Positions 1 to 7,734 of a DNA stretch of 49,204 nt are shown here, one piece after another. A model generated the notes under the pieces. The model was not told the origin of the DNA, made no database searches, and saw only the letters and a program-made list of their open reading frames with translations. Source of the stretch: Luteibacter yeojuensis (GTDB lineage: Bacteria; Pseudomonadota; Gammaproteobacteria; Xanthomonadales; Rhodanobacteraceae); NCBI RefSeq assembly GCF_000964085.1, contig NZ_JZRB01000026.1:1-49204 (forward strand), written 5' to 3'. The translations under genes and the position numbers were made by a program. Numbering within the stretch: position 1 is the first letter of the stretch; each line of letters begins with the position of its first letter.

Positions 1-33
1 AATCCGCGAAGAACCTTTTTTTTGCCTAAAAAA

Positions 34-130
34 TGTAGGAGCGCACTCCGTGCGCGATGCTCTTCCAACAGCCACCGCGAGACGTGCGGGTGGTCGCGAA
101 AAGATGTCGCGCGCAAGCGCGCTCCTACAT
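34..130. repeat. REP-like palindromic intergenic repeat, TGTAGGAG family
   Basis: The element opens with TGTAGGAGCGCAC and closes with the inverted GCGCTCCTACAT, enclosing further short inverted segments (GTGCGCGA, TCGCGCGC). Related copies lie at 2191-2217 (half copy), 9118-9221 and 32049-32120, always between genes. Such TGTAGGAGCGC repeats are common between genes in Xanthomonadales and pseudomonads. In this copy the arms match imperfectly. It sits at the 3' side of the minus-strand lipoprotein gene. Confidence 0.75.
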
Positions 131-153
131 GGGCTGTTTAGCCGTATAGACGG

Positions 154-618
154 CTAGAGGCGATACACATGGTCGCCGCGGATCTCGACGTAATCGCCGG
201 GCCGCAGGTTCGGATCCTCCTGCTGCGTGACCACCGCCGAGCGGCCGTCATCCAGGCGGATGCGCACCTGCCACGCCACGTCCTGGCCATTGCGCTTGCC
301 GACCTGGTTGCCGACGACGCCGCCGACCACCGCGCCACCGACGGTGGCGGCCGAGCGGCCATCGCCCTTGCCGATGGTGCTGCCGAGCACGCCACCCGCC
401 ACCGCGCCAATCACGGCGCCCAGCGGCGACGACTGTCGGTCGGTGTAGATCTGCTGCACGTCGTCGACGCGCCCGCACTGCGAGCAGCGGCGTGAGCCGC
501 CCTCGTAAACCACGCGATCCTCGCGAACCACCCGGCGTGGCTGCTCATAACACGCTGTCAGCGACAGCGGGACGATGGCGGCCATGACGAGGCCGAACTT
601 ACGGACGATGCTATGCAT
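154..618 (-). CDS. Glycine-zipper 2TM-domain outer-membrane lipoprotein
   Basis: A 154-residue predicted lipoprotein. The N-terminus carries a basic, hydrophobic signal ending in the lipobox LTAC, so Cys23 would be lipidated. Residues about 65-110 form a Gly/Ala-rich glycine zipper (repeated GAVAGG, GGAVVGG and GNQVGK motifs), as in the 17-kDa surface antigen/SlyB family, and the C-terminus is a small basic beta-rich segment (VRIRLDDGRSAVV, PGDYVEI). The family associates with the outer membrane and is often linked to envelope integrity, but no specific function can be given. The neighbour upstream on the same strand is a second member of the family 26 bp away, so the two look like a tandem duplication and may be co-transcribed. 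Confidence 0.85.
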   Translation of the reverse strand: MHSIVRKFGLVMAAIVPLSLTACYEQPRRVVREDRVVYEGGSRRCSQCGRVDDVQQIYTDRQSSPLGAVIGAVAGGVLGSTIGKGDGRSAATVGGAVVGGVVGNQVGKRNGQDVAWQVRIRLDDGRSAVVTQQEDPNLRPGDYVEIRGDHVYRL

Positions 619-644
619 GGGGACGTCCTCGCGGCTCGATGGGG

Positions 645-1271
645 TTACTGGCGCGCGTCGGAGACGACCGACACGCCTTCCTGGACTTCGACGCGGTCGC
701 CCGGGTCGTGGTCCATGCGGACCGAACGGGTCACGCCGTTATATTCGTAGCGGACATCGTAGGCGACGATCTTGTCACCACTCGTACCCGGCACGGTTGA
801 GCACTTGCGCACCGTGCTGGTCACCGTGTTGGTCTCCTGGCGGCGCTCCTGGATCTCGTGGCCGGCGTAGCCGCCACCCACCGCACCCGCCACCGTGGCC
901 AGCGTGCGGCCCTTGCCGCCGCCGATCTGGTTGCCGAGCAGGCCACCCGCCACCGCGCCGATGGCCGTACCGGCGATCTGGTGCTGGTCCTTGACCGGCG
1001 CACGGCGGGTCACGACTTCATCGTGGCATTCGCGCTGCGCCGCGGTGCCCGCCTGGCGGACCGGGTCGACGCTGACGACGCGTGCGTACTTCGGGCCCGC
1101 CGGCTCGGGCGCCGGGGCCGGGGCCGGGGCCGCTTCCACCGGGGCCGCGGCGGGCGCGGGGGCCGGGGCGTTCGCCACATCGGCGTTCGCATCACGGTTG
1201 CAGGCAGAAAGGCTCAGCACCAGGGCCGCGCCCAAACCGGCGTTCAGGACGGAAATCTTCAACCTGCTCAT
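645..1271 (-). CDS. Glycine-zipper 2TM-domain lipoprotein (paralogue of the adjacent gene)
   Basis: A 208-residue lipoprotein. The frame is open further upstream, but the ATG at 1271 is preceded by an AGGAGA ribosome site and begins a proper signal peptide with lipobox LSAC (Cys24), so the longer version is rejected. After the Cys comes an Ala/Pro-rich tether (about residues 30-60), a glycine zipper (GAVAGGLLGNQIGGGKG and a second GAVGGGYAG block, about 110-150) and a C-terminal beta-rich part ending near PGDRVEVQEG. The general plan matches the 154-618 gene, which follows it closely on the same strand. Likely outer-membrane attached; function unknown. Confidence 0.85.
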   Translation of the reverse strand: MSRLKISVLNAGLGAALVLSLSACNRDANADVANAPAPAPAAAPVEAAPAPAPAPEPAGPKYARVVSVDPVRQAGTAAQRECHDEVVTRRAPVKDQHQIAGTAIGAVAGGLLGNQIGGGKGRTLATVAGAVGGGYAGHEIQERRQETNTVTSTVRKCSTVPGTSGDKIVAYDVRYEYNGVTRSVRMDHDPGDRVEVQEGVSVVSDARQ

Positions 1272-1407
1272 AACCCTACTCTCCTGGACAGTGCGACGTT
1301 CTGCTGGGGCCACTCGGCCCACGATTCTTCGCAAGAACGCGTCGAGGACATTTGACAATCGTTAAACTGAACGACGCCTTAGACTAGGCCCCGGAAGCAA
1401 AACGGCA

Positions 1408-2184
1408 ATGAACCGCATGCACGAACTGGTAGACACCCACGCCCACCTGGACGACAGCGCGTTCGACACCGACCGCGGCGCCATGTTCGACCGCGCGGCC
1501 CAGGCCGGGGTGCGGCGCTGGGTGGTCCCCGCCATCGACAGGGGCAACTGGAAGGCCATCGAGCACTTGTCGGCGTCGCGTGAAGGCGTGTTCCCTGCCT
1601 ACGGCTTGCATCCGCTCGTGCTGGACAAGCACCGCGACGAGCACCTGGACGAACTGCCCGCGTGGCTCGATGGCCACGGTGCCGTGGCCGTCGGCGAGAT
1701 CGGCCTCGACTACTTCGTCGAAGGCCTTGACCCCGATCGGCAGCGCGACCTCTTCCTGCGCCAGTTGCACATCGCGAAGGAACACGGCCTGCCCGTGATC
1801 GTCCATGCGCGGCGCGCTTTCGAAGAGACGATCCACACGCTGCGCCGCGTCGGCGGCCTGCGTGGCGTCGTGCACAGCTTCGCGGGCAGCGAGGAGCAGG
1901 CGCGGCAGTTGTTCGAACTGGGCTTCCACATCGGCATCGGCGGCCCGGTGACATATGAGCGGGCGAACCGTATCCGCCGGGTGGTGGCGCAGATGCCGCT
2001 GGAGTGGCTGCTGCTCGAGACCGATGCGCCGGACCAGCCGTGTGCGCACCGGCGGGGGGAGCGGAATGAGCCGGCGTTCATGGTGGACGTGTTGGAGACC
2101 ATTGCGGGGCTCAGGGGTGTCGAGCCGGCGGAGGTTGCCAGGGTGACTACGGGGAACGCGGTGGGGTTGTTCTCGCTCGCTTAG
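1408..2184 (+). CDS. tatD: TatD-family metal-dependent hydrolase (DNase)
   Basis: A 258-residue TIM-barrel hydrolase of the TatD/YcfH family. Metal ligands expected for the family are visible: DTHAHLDD near the N-terminus (His11, His13), GEIGLDYF with the ligand Glu, VIVHAR, GVVHSFAG, and LLETDAPD with the final Asp. TatD proteins act in the cytoplasm as Mg-dependent 3'-5' exonucleases in DNA repair or turnover. The start at 1408 has a GGAAG ribosome site 10 nt upstream; a second in-frame ATG nine bases later is also possible. It is divergent from the lipoprotein gene, and the marR-efflux operon follows after a REP half-copy. The exact paralogue (TatD, YcfH or YjjV type) cannot be settled by eye. 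Confidence 0.92.
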   Translation: MNRMHELVDTHAHLDDSAFDTDRGAMFDRAAQAGVRRWVVPAIDRGNWKAIEHLSASREGVFPAYGLHPLVLDKHRDEHLDELPAWLDGHGAVAVGEIGLDYFVEGLDPDRQRDLFLRQLHIAKEHGLPVIVHARRAFEETIHTLRRVGGLRGVVHSFAGSEEQARQLFELGFHIGIGGPVTYERANRIRRVVAQMPLEWLLLETDAPDQPCAHRRGERNEPAFMVDVLETIAGLRGVEPAEVARVTTGNAVGLFSLA

Positions 2185-2190
2185 GGAGGG

Positions 2191-2217
2191 GCATCGCGCG
2201 CGAGCGCGCTCCCACAG
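2191..2217. repeat. Half copy of the TGTAGGAG/TGTGGGAG REP-like repeat
   Basis: GCGCGCGAGCGCGCTCCCACA immediately downstream of tatD matches the closing arm of the element at 9118-9221 (GCGCAAGCGCGCTCCCACA). Only one half is present, so this is a solo arm or a remnant. It can still fold on itself (GCGCGC-GAGC-GCGC) beyond the tatD stop. Confidence 0.55.
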
Positions 2218-2267
2218 ACACAGGCCTGAGAAATATCTTGCCGCGGCAAGGAAGTGTTTGCTAGGCT

Positions 2268-2289
2268 GATAGTTCACCAGCGAACTATC
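2268..2289. promoter_or_regulatory. Perfect palindromic operator at the marR-efflux promoter
   Basis: GATAGTTC-N6-GAACTATC is an 8-bp perfect inverted repeat with a 6-bp spacer, ending 10 bp before the regulator start codon. A weak sigma70-type promoter lies just upstream (TTGCCG at 2239-2244, 17-bp spacer, TAGGCT at 2262-2267), which would place transcription start inside the palindrome. Position and symmetry are what is expected of an autoregulatory MarR-family operator. No other copy was noticed in the window. Confidence 0.75.
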
Positions 2290-2299
2290 CGCCAGCGAA

Positions 2300-2815
2300 A
2301 TGTCTAACCTCAAAGCGTGCGTGGACGCCCTCTACGAGGGTGTCGACCGGGTGGCCGACAACATCCCGGGCCTGCCGAAGTGCGAAGTGCTGCTTATCCG
2401 CCTGCTGCTGCTGACGGGCGAGGCACTGCAGCGCGACGTGGAAAACAAGCTGAAGCCGTTCGACATGAACGACAGCGATTTCCGCACGCTGATGATGTTG
2501 TACTCGTCCGCCGACGGCAGCTCCACGCCCGGCGAGCTGTGCGCGCTGGCCGAACAGAAGCCCACCAACATGACCCGCATCACCAACCTGCTGGTGAAGC
2601 GCGGGCTGATCACGCGCAGCAACGCCACGCACGATCGCCGCCAGGTGGTGCTGACGATCACCGCCGATGGCAGGCGCTTCGTGCGCAAGCTGCTGCCGCC
2701 GATGTTCCCCGAGGTCGTGACCAAGTTCTCCTGCTTCAGCCAAACCGAGCGGCAGACCTTCGAGCGCCTGCTGAAGAAGCTTGCCCTGCACCTGGATACC
2801 GCGGACACCCCATGA
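2300..2815 (+). CDS. MarR-family transcriptional regulator of the efflux operon
   Basis: A 171-residue winged-helix regulator. The recognition part is visible at about residues 75-125 (AEQKPTNMTRITNLLVKRGLITR, then DRRQVVLTITADGRRF, the wing), flanked by helices for dimerisation. MarR proteins bind palindromes as dimers and release DNA on binding phenolic or other drug-like ligands. It is the first gene of a four-gene operon and its stop overlaps the next start by 4 bp (ATGA), giving strict co-transcription with the pump it most likely represses, as E. coli EmrR (MprA) does for emrAB. Its ATG lies just after the palindrome at 2268-2289, so autoregulation is likely. The inducing ligand is not predictable. 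Confidence 0.9.
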   Translation: MSNLKACVDALYEGVDRVADNIPGLPKCEVLLIRLLLLTGEALQRDVENKLKPFDMNDSDFRTLMMLYSSADGSSTPGELCALAEQKPTNMTRITNLLVKRGLITRSNATHDRRQVVLTITADGRRFVRKLLPPMFPEVVTKFSCFSQTERQTFERLLKKLALHLDTADTP

Positions 2816-4281
2816 ACCGAACCTTGCTCCGCCCCGCCCTTCTGGCGGCCACGCTGGCCGTGGCGCTCGCGGCCTGCCACGTGCCGGCGAAGATCGACCG
2901 GCCCGCGCTGCGCGCCGACGTGCCCCTGGCCGGCCTTGACGCCGGCACCCGCGCCGGCTGGCCCGCCGCCCAGTGGTGGCGCGTGTACAACGACCCGCAG
3001 CTCGACCAGCTGATGGACATGGCCCTGCGCGGTTCGCCCGACCTCGCCCAGGCGAAATCGCGCGTGGACAGCGCGCAGCAGAACATCCGCGTCGCGGCGG
3101 CACAAGCCGGCCTGCGCGTCGATGGCAGCGCGCAGGTGACCCGCCAGCGCATGAGCGAACACGGCCTCATCCCTGCGCAGTTCCTTGGCTTCACCTGGTA
3201 CAACCAGGCCGACCTGGGCGTGCAGGTGAGCTACGACTTCGACTGGTGGGGCAAGAAGCGCTACGCGATCGAGGCGGCCATCGACAGCGCGCGCGCCGCG
3301 GAAGCGGAGCGCTCGGCGTCGTCGCTGTCGATCCAGGCCATGGTGGCCGATACGTATTTCGGCTGGCTCACCGACGAAGCCCGCGTGGCGCTGGCGGACC
3401 AGGCCATCCAGGCACGCGAGCGCGCGCTGCGCATCGCCGCGCTCCGCGTGAAGCAGGGCGTGGACCTGCCCGACACGGCCCAGCAGGCGCGCGCTGAACT
3501 GTCCGCGGCCCGCCAGCAGAAGACCGCGCTGGAAGGGTCCGCCGCCATCCGCCGCGCCGCGCTGTCCGCGCTTGTCGGCGTTTCGCCCAACGCGCTCCCT
3601 GCGTTGTCACCGCGCGCCCTGCCCGACGTGGCGCCCGGCCTGCCGTCCAATGTGGGCACCGACCTGATGGCCCGCCGCCCGGATATCGCCGCTAGCCGCT
3701 GGCAGGTCGAGGCCGCGCTGCGCCAGACGGATGCGGCGCGCGCGCAGTTCTTCCCCGACGTGAGCCTCAGCGCCATGGCGGGCCTGTCCAGCATCGACAT
3801 GGACAAGGTGTTCAACGCCGACAGCCGCGTGTTCTCGCTGACGCCCGCCCTGCACCTGCCGATCTTCGAAGGCGGTGCGCTGGAGGCGAACCACGGCGTG
3901 AGCAAGGCCCAGCTCGACGCGGCGGTGAGCCAGTACAACGCCACCGTGGCCTCGGCCGCGCGCGATGTCTCCACGCAGGCGCTTGGCGCCCAGCAGCTCG
4001 CCGCGCGCCGCACGCAGCAAGGCGACGCCGTGGATGCGGCCACCACGCTGCTCGCCAGCGCGAAGGCCCGCGCCGCGCGTGGCGTCCGCGACGACCGCGA
4101 GTCGCTCGCCACCCAGGCCACGCTGCTCCAGCAGCAGGACATGGCCACCGACCTGCACGGCCAGGCGCTTTCCACCGACGTGGGCCTCATCAAGGCCCTC
4201 GGTGGCGGTTACCGCGCCGACACCCCTCCTTCCCCTTCCCCTTCCACCACGCCTAGCACCGACGGAGCCCAGAGCCCATGA
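2812..4281 (+). CDS. RND/MFS-type efflux outer-membrane lipoprotein (NodT/OprM family)
   Basis: A 489-residue TolC-like channel protein. The signal peptide ends in LAAC (Cys22), marking a lipoprotein of the NodT family. Two repeated OEP domains follow, each with long helical segments; the signature AARPDIAASRWQVEAALRQ-type region is present as MARRPDIAASRWQ near residue 285. The C-terminus is Pro/Ser rich. It supplies the outer-membrane exit duct for the periplasmic adaptor and inner-membrane transporter encoded next. The start overlaps the marR stop (ATGA), and its own stop overlaps the next start the same way. The first part of the frame before 2812 is only an open extension through marR. 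Confidence 0.93.
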   Translation: MNRTLLRPALLAATLAVALAACHVPAKIDRPALRADVPLAGLDAGTRAGWPAAQWWRVYNDPQLDQLMDMALRGSPDLAQAKSRVDSAQQNIRVAAAQAGLRVDGSAQVTRQRMSEHGLIPAQFLGFTWYNQADLGVQVSYDFDWWGKKRYAIEAAIDSARAAEAERSASSLSIQAMVADTYFGWLTDEARVALADQAIQARERALRIAALRVKQGVDLPDTAQQARAELSAARQQKTALEGSAAIRRAALSALVGVSPNALPALSPRALPDVAPGLPSNVGTDLMARRPDIAASRWQVEAALRQTDAARAQFFPDVSLSAMAGLSSIDMDKVFNADSRVFSLTPALHLPIFEGGALEANHGVSKAQLDAAVSQYNATVASAARDVSTQALGAQQLAARRTQQGDAVDAATTLLASAKARAARGVRDDRESLATQATLLQQQDMATDLHGQALSTDVGLIKALGGGYRADTPPSPSPSTTPSTDGAQSP

Positions 4282-5474
4282 GCGCCACCCCCAACGACAC
4301 GACGCCCCCGGCGGAAAGTGGCAACGCGCCCAAGGACAAGCGCAAGCGCGGCCGCGCGCTGCTCATCGCGTTCATCGTCCTCGTGCTGGCCGCGGCCATC
4401 TGGCTGCTGCTGTGGCTGTTCGTCTTCTCCACGCGCGAAACCACCGACGACGCCTACGTGGGCGGCAACCAGGTAGGTATCTCCGCGCAGGTGCCAGGCA
4501 TCGTCGTGGGCGTGTTCGCCGACGATACGCAGCGCGTGAACGCCGGCCAGGTGCTGGTGAAGCTCGATGCCACCGATGCCGATATCGCCCTGCGCAAGGC
4601 CACCAGCGCGCTCGCGCAGGCCGTGCGCCAGGTGCGCCAGCAGACGCAGAGCGCCGCCAGCGCCGATGCCTCGCTCGTCGCCCGCCGCCAGGACCTCAAG
4701 CGCGCGCAGGATGACCTGAAGCGCCGCCTGCCCCTGCTCGCCGAGAAGGCCGTGGCGCCCGAAGAAGTGCAGCATGCCCGCGATGCCGTGACCAGCGCCG
4801 AATCCGCGCTGGAATCCGCCCAGCGCCAGGCCGATGCGGCCCGCGCGCTCGTCGATGGCGCGGACGTGGAGAACAACCCCTCGGTGCAGCAGGCCCGCGC
4901 AAGCTTCCGCCAGGCCTGGGTCGCTTCGCAGCGCAACGCCATCGTCGCGCCCATCGACGGCTACGTGGCCCAGCGCAGCGTGCAGGTGGGCAACAGCGTG
5001 CAGCCCGGCCAGCAGCTGATGACCGTGGTGCCGCTGCACGACCTGTGGGTGGATGCCAACTTCAAGGAAAGCCAGCTGCGCCACGTACGCATCGGCCAGC
5101 CCGCGAAGGTGGAAGCCGACATCTACGGCGGTGGCGTGGAATACCACGGCCACGTGGTGGGTCTCGGCGCCGGCACGGGCAGCGCGTTCTCGCTGCTGCC
5201 TGCGCAGAACGCCACCGGCAACTGGATCAAGGTGGTACAGCGCGTGCCCGTGCGCATCGCCATCGATGCCGCCGACCTCGACAAGCACCCGCTGCGCATC
5301 GGCCTCTCCACCGCGGTGACGGTGGACATCACCGACGACAAGGGCGACGTGCTGGCCAAATCGCCGTCGACCACGCCCGTGGCGCAGACCACGGTGTATG
5401 ACGACGTGGCCGCCAAGGCCGATGCCGCCGCCGACACCGTCGTGCAGCAGAACCTTGGAGCAAGCGTGCCTTGA
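4278..5474 (+). CDS. emrA: HlyD/EmrA-family periplasmic adaptor subunit
   Basis: A 398-residue membrane fusion protein. A cytoplasmic Lys/Arg-rich N-terminus precedes one membrane segment (about residues 30-50). The typical TDDAYV...ISAQVPGIV opening of the lipoyl half-domain comes next, then a long alpha-helical hairpin (about 100-215) rich in Ala, Gln and Arg. The second lipoyl half (VAPIDGYVAQRSVQVGNSVQPGQ) and a beta-barrel region follow. EmrA-type adaptors join an MFS pump to an outer-membrane channel. Both junctions with the neighbours overlap by 4 bp, so translation is coupled. The symbol is by family resemblance; substrate range is unknown. Confidence 0.92.
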   Translation: MSATPNDTTPPAESGNAPKDKRKRGRALLIAFIVLVLAAAIWLLLWLFVFSTRETTDDAYVGGNQVGISAQVPGIVVGVFADDTQRVNAGQVLVKLDATDADIALRKATSALAQAVRQVRQQTQSAASADASLVARRQDLKRAQDDLKRRLPLLAEKAVAPEEVQHARDAVTSAESALESAQRQADAARALVDGADVENNPSVQQARASFRQAWVASQRNAIVAPIDGYVAQRSVQVGNSVQPGQQLMTVVPLHDLWVDANFKESQLRHVRIGQPAKVEADIYGGGVEYHGHVVGLGAGTGSAFSLLPAQNATGNWIKVVQRVPVRIAIDAADLDKHPLRIGLSTAVTVDITDDKGDVLAKSPSTTPVAQTTVYDDVAAKADAAADTVVQQNLGASVP

Positions 5475-7045
5475 GCGACGCCATCGCCACGCCGGATGCC
5501 GCCCCCGCGCCCGCCGCGGGGCCCAAGCCGCTGCACGGCCTGCCGCTGGTCCTGGTGACCATCGCGGTCGCGTTCTCGACGTTCATGGAAGTGCTCGACA
5601 TGACGATCGTGAACGTGGCCGTGCCGCATATCGCGGGCAGCCTGGGCGTGAGCGCGAACGAGGGCACGTGGGCCATCAGCTCGTACGCGCTGGCCAGCGC
5701 GGTGATGCAGCCGCTCACCGGCTGGATCGCCAAGCGCTTCGGCGAGGTGAAGACGTTCTGCTTCTCGGTCGGCCTGTTCGTGGTGTTCTCGATGCTTTGC
5801 GGCCTGGCGACGAACATGCCCATGCTGGTGCTGTTCCGCCTGCTGCAGGGCGCGGGCTCCGGCCCCATGGTGGCGCTGTCGCTATCGTTGCTGCTGTCGA
5901 CGTACGCGAAGGAGAAGCAAGGCATCGCGCTGGCGATGTGGGCGATGACCGTGGTGGTGGCACCCATCTTCGGGCCGATCCTCGGCGGCTACCTCACCGA
6001 CAACTTCTCGTGGCCGTGGATCTTCTACATCAACGTACCCGTGGGCGCGGCGGCCGGCGTCATCACGTGGGCCATCCTGCGCACGCGTGAAACGACGACG
6101 GTCCGCGCACCGATCGATTCGGTGGGCCTTGTCCTGCTCGTGGTGGGCGTGGGCTCGCTGCAGTTCATGCTGGACAACGGCAACGACCACGACTGGTTCG
6201 CCTCGCCGATGATCCTGGCCCTGGGGCTCATCGCGGCGGTGGCGCTGGTGTTCCTCGTCATCTGGGAGCTCACCGCCAAATACCCCGTGGTGGATCTTTC
6301 GCTGTTCGGCCGGCGCAACTTCGCCGTCGGTGTCACGGCGTTGTCGCTGGGCATGCTCGCGTTCTTCGGCATCAACGTGGTGTTCCCGCTGTGGCTGCAG
6401 ACGACGCTGGGCTATACGGCGACATGGGCCGGGCTCGCCACCGCGCCGGTCGGCATCCTCGCGTTCCTCGTCTCGCCCATCATCGGCCGCAATATCCAGC
6501 GGCTGGAACTGCGCGCCGTGGTGACGTTCGCCTTCATCGTGTTCGCATTCACGTCGTTCTGGTTCGCCGGCTTCAACAGCGGCGCCTCGTATGCGTCGCT
6601 GGTGCTGCCGCGCTTCATCATGGGCATCGCCATCGCGTGCTTCTTCATCCCGTTGAACCAGATCTTCCTGTCGGGCCTCCGGCCGGACCAGATCGCGGGC
6701 GCCTCGGGGCTGGCGAACTTCTGCCGCACGCTCGCGTCGAGCGTCTCGACCGCCATCACCGTGACGCTTTGGCAGCATCGCGGCGAGGCGCACCACGCAT
6801 CGCTCACCGAGTACGTGAATCCGGCAGCGCCCGCCGCCACGGCCTACATGCAGCACCTCCAGGGCATTGGCCTCCACGGCAAGGCGCAGCTCTCGGTCAT
6901 CGACCAGGTGGTGACGCGCGAGGCGTTCACGCTGGCCGTCAATGACGTTTTCTGGGGCTGCGCGATCCTGTTCCTGGCCCTGATTCCGGTCCTGTGGCTG
7001 GCGAAGCCACCGTTCGGAAATGCGGGTGGCGCAGCGGGCCATTAA
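5471..7045 (+). CDS. emrB: DHA2-family MFS drug transporter (EmrB/QacA type)
   Basis: A 524-residue protein with about 14 hydrophobic segments, as in the DHA2 drug:proton antiporters. Visible motifs are the first-helix stretch MEVLDMTIVNVAVPHIAG, loop motif A (GWIAKRFGEVKTF) and antiporter motif C region (GPILGGYLTDNFSWPWIFYIN). The start is a TTG at 5471 overlapping the emrA stop by 4 bp (TTGA); it is chosen because it couples translation like the other junctions. This is the energy-coupling inner-membrane pump of the tripartite system. Exported compounds are likely hydrophobic drugs, uncouplers or plant phenolics, which is inference. Confidence 0.93.
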   Translation: MSDAIATPDAAPAPAAGPKPLHGLPLVLVTIAVAFSTFMEVLDMTIVNVAVPHIAGSLGVSANEGTWAISSYALASAVMQPLTGWIAKRFGEVKTFCFSVGLFVVFSMLCGLATNMPMLVLFRLLQGAGSGPMVALSLSLLLSTYAKEKQGIALAMWAMTVVVAPIFGPILGGYLTDNFSWPWIFYINVPVGAAAGVITWAILRTRETTTVRAPIDSVGLVLLVVGVGSLQFMLDNGNDHDWFASPMILALGLIAAVALVFLVIWELTAKYPVVDLSLFGRRNFAVGVTALSLGMLAFFGINVVFPLWLQTTLGYTATWAGLATAPVGILAFLVSPIIGRNIQRLELRAVVTFAFIVFAFTSFWFAGFNSGASYASLVLPRFIMGIAIACFFIPLNQIFLSGLRPDQIAGASGLANFCRTLASSVSTAITVTLWQHRGEAHHASLTEYVNPAAPAATAYMQHLQGIGLHGKAQLSVIDQVVTREAFTLAVNDVFWGCAILFLALIPVLWLAKPPFGNAGGAAGH

Positions 7046-7087
7046 ATCCAAGTTACGTAAATCGATCCAAATTCACATACGCGGAAC

Positions 7088-7099
7088 GTAAACGTTTAC
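7088..7099. promoter_or_regulatory. 12-bp perfect palindrome upstream of phaR
   Basis: GTAAACGTTTAC lies 52 bp before the phaR start in the most AT-rich stretch of this neighbourhood (about 7044-7110), which also contains the 8-bp palindrome TTACGTAA at 7053-7060. Such a CG-centred 12-mer resembles LacI/GalR-type operators, but the cognate factor is unknown and no LacI-type gene is in the window. It could equally be an autoregulatory site of PhaR. Confidence 0.5.
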
Positions 7100-7151
7100 A
7101 CGCCGTGAAACCAACTGGTGCGGTGCAATACCTCGTGGTAGCGTTCGCCGC

Positions 7152-7652
7152 ATGGCACAAACCCTACGCATCATCAAAAAGTATCCGAACCGTCGGTTGT
7201 ACGACACGGAAATCTCGAGCTACATCACGCTGGAAGAAGTCCGCCAGCTGGTCCTCGACGGGGAGCATTTCGAAGTCCGGGACGCCAAGTCGGGCGAGGA
7301 CCTCACCCGCTCCGTGCTGCTGCAGATCATCGCGGAACACGAGGAGCACGGGCAGCCCATGCTGTCGTCGCAGCTCCTGTCGCACATCATCCGTTTCTAC
7401 GGCGATTCGCTGCAGGGCTTCATGGGCCCGTACCTGGAGCGCAGCCTGCAGGTCTTCCTCGACCAGCAGCAGCAGTTCCGCAACCAGCTCAACACGATGA
7501 TGGGCCAGACCCCCTGGTCCATGCTCAACGAGATGACCGAGCGCAACCTCGACGTGTGGAAGTCGATGCAGCGCGGATTCCTCGACGCGGCCACCGCCAA
7601 GCCGGCCGCCGCCACGCACGTGCCGCCGCGCGGCGGCAAGAAAGCCAGCTGA
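7152..7652 (+). CDS. phaR: Polyhydroxyalkanoate synthesis repressor PhaR
   Basis: A 166-residue cytoplasmic regulator. The N-terminal 60 residues match the PHB/PHA accumulation DNA-binding domain (IIKKYPNRRLYDTE, YITLEEVRQLV), followed by the PHB_acc domain repeats (LLQIIAEHE, LSSQLLSHIIRFYGDSLQGFMGPYLERS). The tail is Gln-rich and then Ala/basic. PhaR binds DNA and polyhydroxyalkanoate granules and represses phasin and its own gene until polymer accumulates. No phaC, phaB or phasin gene is nearby, so its targets lie elsewhere. The AT-rich promoter region with palindromes at 7053-7099 is a plausible place for autoregulation. Confidence 0.93.
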   Translation: MAQTLRIIKKYPNRRLYDTEISSYITLEEVRQLVLDGEHFEVRDAKSGEDLTRSVLLQIIAEHEEHGQPMLSSQLLSHIIRFYGDSLQGFMGPYLERSLQVFLDQQQQFRNQLNTMMGQTPWSMLNEMTERNLDVWKSMQRGFLDAATAKPAAATHVPPRGGKKAS

Positions 7653-7664
7653 CGACCGGCACCG

Positions 7665-7683
7665 GCCGGGGCCTTGCCCCGGC
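7665..7683 (+). terminator. GC-rich hairpin after phaR (possible terminator)
   Basis: GCCGGGGC-CTT-GCCCCGGC forms a perfect 8-bp stem with a 3-nt loop 12 bp after the phaR stop. There is no U-tract, so it is not a canonical intrinsic terminator. It may stall polymerase or protect the 3' end before kmo. Confidence 0.35.
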
Positions 7684-7734
7684 TGGCGTTGCGGCGCACG
7701 ATGCGCTGCCCCGCAATATCGCCCAGGCAGGCCC

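Noticed and set aside
1352-1385. A TTGACA box upstream of tatD as a promoter
   Set aside because: There is no acceptable -10 at 15-19 bp; the only TAGACT-like hexamer lies more than 20 bp away.
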